Both the position numbers and the translations under genes were made by a program. Source: Saccoglossus kowalevskii (lineage: Eukaryota; Hemichordata; Enteropneusta; Harrimaniidae). Taken from it: a stretch of 24,047 nt of DNA. The stretch covers positions 130,213 to 154,259 of the forward strand of contig NW_003113970.1 in NCBI RefSeq assembly GCF_000003605.2, read 5' to 3'. The notes under the pieces are model-generated. The model ran no database searches and was not told the DNA's origin. It saw only the letters and a program-made list of their open reading frames with translations. Below, piece by piece: positions 9,301 through 18,950 of this stretch (positions within the stretch are counted from its first letter, which is position 1; every line of letters begins with the position of its first letter).

Positions 9301-11430
9301 ATTTATGTAGTCCACCATCTTGATTCTTCAGCAAAGGATTATGGGTAAATATGACATCATATCCTCTTTTGTCAAAAATTGAGATAATGATTTCATCTAT
9401 AACTTCAAAAGTGGAATTGACTGAAAATTTAGAACATATTAGCATTCATGTTCTGGTGCCAAACATGCAAAAAACTGTAAAAAATCATTTCTACCAAATG
9501 CTTACATTTTCTTATTTTGTACACAATTTATAAATGTGAGTAGGTTATATGGGTGATATATAACCTGTTGACCACAAAAAGGTGACAAACCGTGTCATTC
9601 TACTTTTAACGATTAAAATATTGGTTTTTATTGTTTTTACGTTTTTCACAATATCTTCACTTGATGTGTATTTGTAACATTCTAATTTCCATTACTATAA
9701 TTATATGCATGAGTAATATGAACACTGAAAATTTGAAAAAAAATGCACCAGTATTTTCCACGTTATAGATAAATACATTTCCTCAACAGTGGATGTGATG
9801 TCACACTTTACCTACAATCCTTTGCTGGAGAATCAAGATGGCGGACTACATAATACTGGTGAAAACTAGAATATCTCGAGAATGAATAGTGATATAAAAA
9901 AACTGTAAATTTCATTCTCCTACATTTGAGGATGTCGTTCTTTCGTGAGAATTATGTTGTTTGGCTTGACTTCTCTTTTAATATTGTAATTGTAGTACTA
10001 GTGTCAATGAATGAACATCTTCAAAACCTGAAGAATTGTTATTATATTATACATATAATTATACATCTGTCACCGTAACGCCATAAGTTACAGCGTGCCG
10101 TAATTTGGCGGTACTTTACGGGGTATGTTCATCCTACCATATAAGGAAATGCGAATTCCAAATATGGAATGGTTACGCGAGTAAGCGTCCTAATAATAAA
10201 AACAAACATGGCTGCCATCAGGGTTTGACCGGACTCCACACAAAGAAGTTCGCTGATTCTGTTCTGAACTTTTTTGATATATAATAAGGTTATTACGAGG
10301 ATACCTTAAATTTGCACTGAGACAGTACGCCGTCGCATCGACCTCCGCTACACGTCGGTCTATACTACGGCTGTACTGTCTTCGTGCATACTTCGAGACA
10401 TCCTCGTAATAACCTCACATTTGGAAGTCAATTTGTATCAGTTGGCGCACCATCTGTGGTAAGATTTATTTATGTATAATATTATTGATACACAGGGGAG
10501 ACATTTAGTGTATATTTAGTAAGCTACATTCTAAGAATGTTTTCAAATAATGTTGTGGATTTGTGTTCTGGGTCGGTCGAGTACTATGATTGTAGAGGGT
10601 CACACATTACCACGCCTTGCTAAATATGCAATGGATTAAACTGTTAATTAACGACTTGGTCAGTGTGAAACTCAAGTGCATATGAGCATTTCCACATAGT
10701 GATGTTTCTAGTATTTTTTACTTCCCTCGCAACAAATGTGCATGTAATTATTGTTGCACTAAATATTGCTTAGTGACGTCAAAAACATTGTCATTTTCTT
10801 TTATTTCAATTACATATGGAAAGAATCTTTTTATTTGTCTGACTATGCTAAAATTATTGTTGCCAGTTTCGCCTCTATAAATGACCCGTTATGTGCAACA
10901 TGCATCAGTCCACACTATTACCTCCCGTAGTCAACACTTAATACCTTTACCTTTCCAAACAAACATCAACACGACGAATCCGATCAGAGAGGCAATCAAC
11001 ATCCCCAGCCGACTAATTTTCATTCTGTAACAAAACGTTCAAATATAATATATCACAGAGGTTATCAACACAAACCAAAGATGAATTATCTCGGCAAATG
11101 TATGTGATTATATATTATTATATTATAGAATTATCTATACCAGTAAATTTTATGACGTCATTGCTTCACATTATCCGCAATAATATATCCCAATTTTTGG
11201 TATCAAGGTCCCTTACCATGGACATGAATACAATGTGTTGGAGAAACGACTAAAAGAGGCTGTATTTAAAAAATGAAAGTGATGAATGTGAAAGTTGTTT
11301 TACAATGACATCAAATTTACTATTATTGACAAAGCTACAATATAATGTAAATAAATAACTCCCCGCCAGAACTAGGAACACTTAAGCAAATAATTAATTC
11401 TTACCTATTTATGACTAAGGAATTTGACAT
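6313..11430 (-). CDS. METTL24-like (Methyltransf_22) protein, copy A, seven exons, complete
   Basis: Exons, in order on the minus strand: 11430-11405, 11024-10951, 9160-9093, 8937-8654, 7518-7447, 6979-6829 and 6636-6313. The lengths sum to 999 bases, giving 332 residues plus TAA, and all junction phases agree. Residues 1-16 are a short basic tail; about 17-32 (MLIASLIGFVVLMFVW) form a signal anchor. A stem follows with N-glycosylation sequons at N35, N38, N67 and N107, which suggests a Golgi/ER lumenal type II protein. Family landmarks are EDGGWNVC (about 128-135), CIVYSFG..NDWSFDE (about 145-159), YGCNVYSFDPS (about 165-175), DRIWFYNMGL (about 185-194) and IDVLKFDIE (about 228-236). The human homologue METTL24 is somewhat longer; the family's substrate is, as far as I know, not established. 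The usual DIEGxEW is DIETTEH here (234-240). The start in the upstream exon is preferred to the downstream ATG at 11021-11023 because copy C keeps this one and not the other. Confidence 0.88.
6637..6828 (-). other. GC-AG intron in copy A (last intron)
   Basis: The last intron starts GCAAGT after ...GAAAAC and ends in ...CTACACAG. Using the GC donor keeps the frame (HEN then KNIDVLK). The nearest GT, four bases downstream, would shift it. Copy B has GTAAGT at the same place (about 16235-16241), so the GC arose by a single T-to-C change in A or was lost in B. Confidence 0.85.
9176..9981. repeat. Foldback element with long inverted arms, inside intron 3 of copy A
   Basis: The arms at about 9176-9455 and 9705-9981 are imperfect reverse complements. 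The clearest block is TAGTCCACCATCTTGATTCT near 9308-9327 against the reverse complement of AGAATCAAGATGGCGGACTA near 9829-9848. Outer blocks include GTCAAGTCTAACAACATAAT near 9187 and its partner near 9946-9970. About 250 bases of loop separate the arms. No transposase frame is seen, and I could not define a target duplication. Its left end is only about 15 bases from the splice acceptor of exon 3 (9160). It could be a foldback or MITE-type DNA element. Confidence 0.75.
10041..10415 (-). repeat. Dispersed repeat with a hairpin end and a TA-rich end, copy 1
   Basis: This aligns with the reverse complement of 22613-23001. One end is a 129-bp hairpin (10287-10415) with perfect 16-base arms, AGGTTATTACGAGGAT and its complement. 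The other end is a TA-rich tract (10041-10075). Shared internal blocks include GGCAGCCATGTTTGTTTTTA and GTTACGG.GACAGATGTATAA on the minus strand. It has the hairpin-plus-microsatellite layout described for small Helitron-like or pearl-type repeats in bivalves, but that identification is inference. It lies in the second intron of copy A (9161-10950). Confidence 0.75.
10670..10950 (-). repeat. Start of intron 2 of copy A, homologous to copy C
   Basis: Just after exon 2 the intron matches 23159-23500 of the inverted copy. Shared blocks include CAGACAAATAAAAAGATTC, GAAAATGACAATG and GTGGAAATGCTCAT. C carries an extra stretch of about 60 bases near 23260-23330. This shows that A and C are a genomic duplication. 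Confidence 0.8.
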
Positions 11431-11590
11431 CCTGGTGAGTCAGATACAAACGATAATAATGAATCGTGAAGATATGACACTGATGTGATCTTATGTACTA
11501 TGTGTCACCCGGCAGGATTGGTTGTATCTAAAATTGAATTTGAACTCTAGCAACTGTAAAAACCGGTACCGATACATAGTTATCGCTCTG
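11431..11590 (-). promoter_or_regulatory. 5' leader/upstream region of copy A, conserved in copy C
   Basis: The bases just upstream of the copy A start codon align with 18795-18950 upstream of the copy C start. Shared blocks are GACACATAGTACA.AAGATC, TCACCAG next to the ATG, and ATAACTATG..ATCGGT with GTTTTTACAGTTGC. The region is likely 5' untranslated leader plus proximal upstream DNA; I see no clear TATA box. The TTTTTACAG block could also be a splice acceptor for an earlier non-coding exon. Confidence 0.5.
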
Positions 11591-13479
11591 ACAGCGTACA
11601 TATATAACATATAATAAGTGCGAATCGCATTGGAAATTTACAATTTCGCAATTTTACAAAAATCATCATGCATTTATTTTTGACATTTATTAATAATTAT
11701 ACCTGTAAAACATTGCCATCAATACATTCCTGAGATTGGATAAAAGCCAGTTTTAATTAATGTGAGCCTTTTTTAAATAGAGCATATTTCACTGTTATTT
11801 CAGGCTTCAGAATACAAGTATATTGTGTCTAAAAATAAGGGGGAGTGCATATCGACATCAGGTGAAAATGTAATGAATATATCGTTACATGTATATTTCA
11901 TGTTTTAATGGATTAAATAAACAATCCTGTCTGATAAATTGTGCTGCATTATTTTGCGTCATTTTGTTGTCATTTGCAACATAAACATGACTGATTTCGT
12001 TATACAGTAGACGCTTTACACAAAATATTGATTTTCTTTCCTTAAATATGCTTATAAAATACATTATTATACCTCATATTCGTGCATTACAGGTAGACAT
12101 ATTCCTGTGGCTACCTGCTGACATATTTGTATGCCCACCCGTGTAGCTGATTTGCGCCAATAACTTGTCAGGGAACACAATACGCGGCATTATTCATGGC
12201 ATAAAGTTTGCTTTCACTGTTTGACTTGTTTTATTGGAGAGGAAATTAGGATTTTGTAGGTATTTATCGTTATTTTTAGTCTCGCTTGACGGGAGTTTCC
12301 TCAGTTTACCATGATTCAGTGGTGCAATTTCTGTTTTAAGACTTATTCGATATAATAATACAAATGTCAACCTCGGCTTCGCTGACAATGAGCTCTTCGG
12401 TCGATAGTGCCCACATACAGTTAAGCGGGGGTTATTGTTATTGGAAATAACTGCAAAGTGTTACTCCCTTGGATAAGAGTTTATCACATGAGATCCCCGG
12501 AAAATGGTCTGACAAGTTTACTATCGATTAAATAATAAAATTAACATATACAAATGCAGAGACGGTACCATAAATATGTCTAAATTTGCATATCACTATG
12601 ACGAATCAAACTATCCGTTTAGTTGTAAATTACCTATTGAGCATTCATTTAAATAAGACAAAATGTTGTTCAAGAAGTTCCAGTTATGTCACCACTTATA
12701 TGTAGAATGACAAAATTTTCGACGTTTTTTAAATAAAATAGTGAGATATGGGGGACAAACAAATATTGCTACAGTTTAACAAGTAATAATAAGATCAATC
12801 AAAGACAGAAGAAATTTCTGGGACTGTTGTACCAGGTTGTTGGACGCCGTCCTGCAGTGCATGACAAGTAAGCTCTCGAATGCTAGATGACAAATTAATT
12901 ATTAACTGTAAGCTTCGTATATATAAAATGGGTCACGTCAGGGTGACATGTAATCATTTACGTCTTAGTGGCTGTTAATAATTATTTATTATAACTCACA
13001 CCAACCGAAATATTAGTACAAACTGTCATATTCATCAGGGAATGGGCAAACTTTAACCATACATTTAACATCTCATCAGTGGCTATAAATATTCATAATT
13101 CAAAATCAGGCACTTACCAATAAGCAATATGATCCTTTTTATCAGAGTAAGACCAAGTGGCACAGAACGAGCAACTACACGTAAATCATTTAGTATTGCA
13201 TCAATATGACCGAACCATTTTGTTATTAGGGGTGTGAGGTGCTATCACACGAATGTGGTTAAAATATTTTTTTATAAGCCCAAGACAAACACATTTGTTG
13301 TCAAATGTTAAAGTATTAAAATCGCAATGAAATATCACCCATAACTCAATAAAATAATTGACAAAACATATCTCTCCTCATAGTCAATTAAACTTATTTG
13401 CACCCCTTTATTTAAATAACAATTCATCCTCCCTTTTTCAGGCTATCGACGACTTGTGTCCACATTACCTGAATCAGAC
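11591..13479. other. Intergenic DNA upstream of copy A
   Basis: Between the copy A leader and the duplicated flank of copy B I see no gene I can name. A minus-strand frame at 13235-13123 reads as a possible exon bounded by TAG and GGTAAGT, but is short enough to be chance. The frame at 12194-12388 has no recognisable content. Confidence 0.4.
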
Positions 13480-13779
13480 ACTGTATATATACCATGTGGT
13501 ATAGTTTCAGTGTATAGTTGTTAAAACCAAATACCAGTTCTTTCCTCTTCCCAAACCCATCATTCTCGAGTACAGCGTCACGTTGTTTGTCCCTGCCACC
13601 ATATATACCTGTTCTTAGTTGAATACTGAATGTGAAGAATTGGCGGAAATAAACGGTGACTAGCTGTGAAAACAGAGGGCAAGATATGACGGTGAGAACA
13701 AGTCTAAAACTATATTTACCACACAGTAATTGTGTAATTGCAAGAAGATAATACAGCATAATCTAAACTTTCTACTACT

Positions 13780-13799
13780 AACATAACATAACATAACAT
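13780..13799. repeat. (AACAT)n microsatellite
   Basis: Four tandem pentamer units. Not present at the matching place in the copy A flank. Confidence 0.85.
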
Positions 13800-14914
13800 T
13801 ATATGACGTCAGTAATCGTCAGTGTAACATAATAACCTTGTTCTTTTCTGTTATTAATATTCTTGGCCATGACAGACGAGGAAGTGGACTTTGATATAAT
13901 ATCATACTATTAAGTCAACGCTCTGCCACGTAGTTGACTCGTTAAAGGTTCAATTGATTACTAGTATTTAAACATCTAATGAATAGTTAACTCTCAATCT
14001 GATACTCAATCTACCACGCAGAGTTCTATTTTTATCTCTGCCACCACGCGATCTTATGCTCGTCGCTGATTGATTGATGCGTCACAGTGGTTCTACTTTC
14101 GAAGACGCTCACCAAAAACATTGCCATGCAGGTGTTAGATTTTTGAACACGACGAAAGCGTACGCGATGTTTATAGATTCTGGTTGTTTTTAAAGAGAGA
14201 AGCCCATTTTATATTTTCTGTGGCACAAACGGAGTGGCAGTAAGAATAGTTAGCTGTCAATACCATTAAGTGCTTTTGTTTCTTTATATTTCTTCGCCTG
14301 GCAATCGACAGGACGGTCAGTTTGATGAACCGGGTATAAGTTTAGTAACTGTTAATTCTGTGATGAAGTTATTTTGTTTTGTAAATTATAACTGTTTCAC
14401 CCTTTTCAGTGCGTTTACGGAAAAATCATTATCAGCTGTCGATAAATATTTTAAAATCTATTTAACAGTAAAAAGAAACATGCAGAACTCTCAATAACAA
14501 ACATACGCAAATAATTGGTGTAGTAAATTCTTGTGGTGTTTCACTAGAAAATGGCGGTGTGTGGTGGCAGAGATATTCGGTATTCTGGCCGCAAAGATCG
14601 CTAGTAGGAAGAATGTCTGATACCCTCTGTCTGTTTTAATTTGTCATTACATGTGTCGCGCCAGCATAATTTATAATCTGTGTAACCAGTCGTGTTCTAC
14701 ATTGGACTTGTACGTTGTGTCACAACATTTATCAACGAGTTACCATGATAGCGTATTATTCATGAACGACATAAATATTGGCGGGTCTGAAATCAATGGT
14801 GACAAAATATGCTACCAATGTGAATCGAACAAATAACAAGAGATAATTCATGAGACAATCGTAAGCGATCTTTATGGAGAGGATTGGCAATACTATAGCC
14901 ATGTATCGCCGCTA

Positions 14915-15035
14915 TGAAGAACCAAGTCTTTCCTGGAAATCCAAACAGAAAAGTAGAAGTGATAAAATTGGTGATGATTTTCTAGCATGATATAATTCTG
15001 AGCATCTCATCTAATCTGTTGGTTTCAGCCATAAA
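14915..15035 (+). repeat. Partial internal duplicate, first copy
   Basis: ACCAAGTCTTTCCTGGAAAT with the following GTAGAAGTGATAAAA resembles ACCAAGTCATGTCCTGGAAAT with GTAGGTGTTATAAAA at 15765-15890. This suggests a local tandem duplication inside copy B that accounts for part of the extra 680 bases between its 3' flank and its exon remnants. Confidence 0.5.
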
Positions 15036-15166
15036 TAAATATATAAATTGAAAATTGTACATCCATCCTACCGAGTATCAAATCAATCAGGCTGATAATT
15101 GTTAAAGAAATGGTTAAACATAAAAAAATATTTGCAAAAACAGAAAATTAATGAAATTGTAATGAC

Positions 15167-15192
15167 ATGAAATGAAATGAAATGAAATGAAA
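15167..15192. repeat. (AAATG)n microsatellite
   Basis: About five tandem pentamer units in the copy B flank. Confidence 0.88.
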
Positions 15193-15764
15193 AGATCGGA
15201 CAAATAGAGATCTACATATAAATATTAAAGCTTAGAGAGATAGTTTTCAAGAAGAAGTTGAAAATGAGGAAATCGAAATGTATAATGTGATAGATTGTCC
15301 ACCCAATGTACAAACTACAAACAGATTTTCCAAACTTCCAAAACAATTATTTTTATTTAGTTTGAATAGCTTTTATCACGTGAAATTTGAATAGTGTGGC
15401 AATACCGAAAAACTATGCTCATCCAAATACGGTCATTTGATACGGTACTGTTTTCGCTATCAAATTACAGTTCTGTAACGTCAATCAACTCATTAATAAC
15501 CATTCACTGTGTTTAATTTAACCGACAATTGATAACACGGACAATGGGTCAAATAGTTTACTATTATGCGCGTGCCAGTTTCAGTTATCTGTTAGTTGTC
15601 ACGAGAAACTCCCAGGATTCTTACTACAACTACTGTGAAATCTGTGTACTTCAAAAATACATCGGCTCTCACGGGTACCCAGTGTAGCTATTTTGTTACA
15701 CTATACTTTAGTTGTATTGAAATGTGGGATAAGGTACAATGCATGGGATACAATCCATTGAAAT

Positions 15765-15890
15765 AAACCAACCAAGTCATGTCCTGGAAATAACAAAGTA
15801 GGTGTTATAAAACCGCTATTTTATTTTTGAAAGTATCTAATAATTTAAGTTGCTTCATAGTTATCTAATTAATTCAGTTGGAAGATTCTA
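15765..15890 (+). repeat. Partial internal duplicate, second copy
   Basis: Partner of 14915-15035 (see that entry). The bases between 15320 and 15990 have no counterpart in copy A, where flank and exon are contiguous. Confidence 0.5.
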
Positions 15891-15994
15891 AAATAGTACA
15901 GAAAAAGCGAAATACGTTTATTATCGAAGCAAGCAATGTGATATAAGAGATACTTAAAATCATTACTTTACAAAGTTGTACACTGAAATACAGT

Positions 15995-16305
15995 TTAATG
16001 TTAACAAAGAGTGTGGTTGCTTGGTTGGATAAATCTGGTGTTAATCCATTACAATTCAATATATTTCAGCGTTCAATTATATTTTGCCATTACTTCGTAT
16101 TCATGCCATTTCGAAGCTGAAACCCGTTTAATTTTCCTTATGTTTACAAAAGGCCACCAACATGACTTCTCTAAGAATCCCACTTTAGATGAGTAGATGG
16201 AATATTCGGTGTTCTGTTGTTTTGAGTTAAATACTTACGTTTTCGTGGTGTAATATTTTTCTGATTCACGATGAAATTCTAAATTTCCAGTCTGTTGTGA
16301 TATTC
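15995..16305 (-). pseudogene. METTL24-like copy B, remnants of the last two exons
   Basis: On the minus strand 16289-16239 matches the end of exon 6 of copy A: WKFRISS, then TGA where A has TGG, then IRKILHHEN and a GTAAGT donor. About ten bases into the intron the sequence jumps straight to the middle of the last exon (NTE..IYSSKVGFLE). The deletion removes most of the intron, its acceptor and the KNIDVLKFDIE core. A second deletion removes the FELHLSS...ELNE stretch, and a stop follows EVMAKYN. Homology to A ends near 16305, so upstream exons are absent. This is a non-functional tandem copy in the same orientation as A. Confidence 0.88.
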
Positions 16306-16369
16306 TCTTCTCAGATATGGCGTTTTTATTTATTTTTCATAATTCAAACCCATCTACAATTTGCTGAAA

Positions 16370-16859
16370 TCATGTATTTGTAGTGCTAAATGGGAATATG
16401 CTGAGCACAAAGTCGAAAAAAGACCAATTGTACCGCATGCAAACGAAAAGTAGTGATTGCGACTTCGATTTAAAAGCCATTCTTACTTTAAACAATGGTT
16501 GACTAACGTGCGTATTCCGTGGTAAGTATAAACCACCCCATTTTGATGCATTTTTCAAAGGAAAACCTGCATAACCTTTATGGTCTTTGAATTGTCTCAC
16601 AATGTTGTTCTCAGTCGATCTTTTGAAGCGTTCACACTGTATGTCGGTCGTGTTTGTCCAGGATGCAAAGGCCTCGGTACATTTCCTTGATAATTTTAAA
16701 AGAACCTACGGTCGGTATACTGATTCATTCGCTGGTACATTCGCTGACACAGTCTTTCTTTCAAAATGGTGTGCAAGAGGTGTAGTAAATTTCGATTTCG
16801 GAGTTTCGATTTTCGTAGTTAATATAAGTCGATCGATAATTATCATGCTTGAGTTGTCT
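16370..16859 (-). pseudogene. Unidentified degenerate reading frame, one internal stop
   Basis: The minus strand stays open for about 163 codons apart from one TAG at 16706-16708. The C-terminal part reads KLSRKCTEAFASW, CERFKRSTENNIV and GYAGFPLKNASKWGGLYLPR, a mixed composition that looks more protein-like than most chance frames here. The TAG could equally be the AG of a splice acceptor, in which case the second half alone would be an exon. I recognise no family. There is no good initiator for the full frame. Chance openness cannot be excluded. Confidence 0.25.
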
Positions 16860-17773
16860 CAAAAAAGTCTTAAAGTTACGGGTAATGTCCATGTTCTACA
16901 ATTAGACATGACATAACCAACTTGTTTGGACACTAATCGTCTGTTCTTTCTCATATCATCACGTATATGGAGTTGTTGGATTTTAGAAACACAATGCTAT
17001 AAACATTCTGCTTAGCATCTTTATAGCATCTGGAATCTTTAAGTTTATTTGGTTTGGATTTTTTGCAACAAGTCCAGCTTTGAATATAAATGCTTTATTT
17101 TGCAATGACAAAGGAATTTCCAAATCTGTTTTTTTCAAGAACTCATTTCGCTTCCTTAAAGGCATTTGGCTTTATAAAAAGAATAAAGAACTCACTCACA
17201 GCCTCCTTTTCTTAATTCCTATATAATGTTTCATGTAATGGATTTCTCACTCCGTAGAACCAAGGTAGTGGATGACGATACTCAATCTGGGTATTGGAGT
17301 GGGTCTCAAGTAAAAACAGACGGGTATTGACTATCAACCCTGAGGATGGTAGGTAAGCATAGAAATATAATTTTGAATGAACGTGCCCTGGAACAATTGT
17401 GTCGGTGTGAACAATAACTGTGATCATAACTATATCCTTACGGTAATTTTCTAAAAAAATAAAAACTTAACGACCAATGCAACCATAGTGAAATCTTTCA
17501 TGGCACCGGCGTGAAATCGCGCCCTCTACCGGTATATAACATGCAACCAGGGCATAGTGATATATTTTGTTTTCTACTGACAACAACAATATACAAATGT
17601 TTCTAATCCAAATATTCAATAACAACCTCGCACAAATATCAAATAATAATCAGATGTAGTTTGATTTAAACGTAGACTTACATGGCGCTACGACAACAGT
17701 AACACACAGGCTGTGCTTAGGAAAATAACAGGTTTGTTGTTTATGCTGTTCTATATTTGTATTGTATGGTATG

Positions 17774-17788
17774 TATATATATATATAT
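17774..17788. repeat. TA microsatellite
   Basis: A simple (TA)n run. Confidence 0.9.
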
Positions 17789-18794
17789 CTATTCAAGGCA
17801 CAGAAACCACGGGCCAGTAAGCACAAGCACAGTATGTGTATTACAGAGCGCTTAATAACTGCTTGTGCTAAAATTTACATGGTAATTAGGATAACAACCT
17901 TCATTAATTAAAGCATAACTAGATATTCACTGCTTGTAATATTAGATCTGTTTAATTCGTTTAAAAGATTCCTCTCATTAGTAAATAGCGCCCTCACTCA
18001 ACAATATTCAGAATGAGTGGTTGGTCAAAAGATTGATGAGTCAGGTGCATCTATTGGCTAAGCTTGTTGTACATAGATGCAAATGAGTATAGGAACCAAT
18101 AATGCTGTAGGGTGTACTGGGAAGGGTGGAGGATTTCATGTTTGTAATGACTGGTTATAATGCGGTATCTCGTTGTTTTCAAGATGCAGCCTGATATTTG
18201 TTGCATTCTTGGTTGTTCAATTGTGGCTAAAATTTGTGTGGTGGGTGGAAGATGTGTTTATTGTTTTTTGAGTCATTGTTTAGACACCCTGCAGCTTGAA
18301 ATGATATGATCCAAATACAAATTCGATATGGCGGTGTTGAATATCTGTGCGATATGGCAGTGTTGTCTAAAAACGTTGCATCAAATTGATTTCTGTTTAT
18401 TTATTTACTGTTGTAGATCCTGAGAACTAACCATTGAATATGATGTCGGGAATAAATGGTTTTCTGTACAAGCTTTATTAATTATTGCTGGCAATATTCC
18501 AGTATGAATTGGGAGCAAACTGTGACACCAAATCTAGTCGTTGTATTGTTATGCTTCTAATATATTTTTTTTTTAATAAAATAAATAAAATAGAAATATT
18601 ATGTGTATTTTTGTATGTGGAAACATTGCCGGCTCACTCAAAAATATAAAGAAGTGAGGTCTGCAGGTCTTTTATTTTTATTTTTTTATTTGTGAAAAAA
18701 CTGGTATTTTACAGAGTGTAAACAATAAAACACTCACAGTGCAAGGCTAGTTCACCAACATGTATATTGTTTTGCTTGAGTGTGAAAGGTTTTC

Positions 18795-18950
18795 AGTTCA
18801 ATAACTATGGTATCGGTGTTTTTACAGTTGCCAGAGGCCAAAGTTCGGATACAAGTAATCCTTTCGCATGACACATAGTACACAAGATCGTATCAGCGCC
18901 ATATCATCACGACTCAATATTGTCAGTCAGTATCTGTTTGCGTCACCAGA
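18795..18950 (+). promoter_or_regulatory. 5' leader/upstream region of copy C
   Basis: This matches 11431-11590 in reverse complement (see copy A leader). It ends at the start codon at 18951 in the context TCACCAGAATG. Confidence 0.5.

Larger units (their letters stand above)
13480..15320 (-). repeat. 3' flank of gene copy B, duplicate of 4840-6312
   Basis: This is the same landmark series as the copy A flank, in the same order and orientation, lying downstream of the copy B exon remnants. A 111-codon minus-strand frame at 13424-13759 falls in it, but the matching part of copy A is not open in a matching frame, so I do not call it a gene. An (AACAT)n run lies at 13780-13799. Confidence 0.85.
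16306..18794. other. Mostly unassigned DNA between copies B and C
   Basis: Similarity to copy A stops at about 16305. The stretch holds one long degenerate open frame (16370-16859, minus), two short minus-strand frames (16983-17165 and 17212-17427) whose products I do not recognise, and a TA microsatellite (17774-17788). The remainder shows nothing I can name. Confidence 0.4.

Noticed and set aside
13123-13235. Possible minus-strand exon bounded by TAG and GGTAAGT, reading ITKWFGHIDAILNDLRVVA
   Set aside because: Only about 37 codons, no family recognised, no partner exons found. An open stretch of this size is expected by chance.
13424-13759. 111-codon minus-strand open frame
   Set aside because: It lies in the duplicated 3' flank, and the matching part of copy A does not keep the frame, so selection for a protein is not supported.
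16587-16916. 109-codon plus-strand frame
   Set aside because: It overlaps the longer minus-strand frame and its composition looks like a shadow; no motif seen.
17212-17427. 71-codon minus-strand frame with a KLYFYAYLPSSG stretch, briefly considered as a glycosyltransferase exon
   Set aside because: The resemblance does not extend beyond a few residues, and no splice-consistent neighbours were found.
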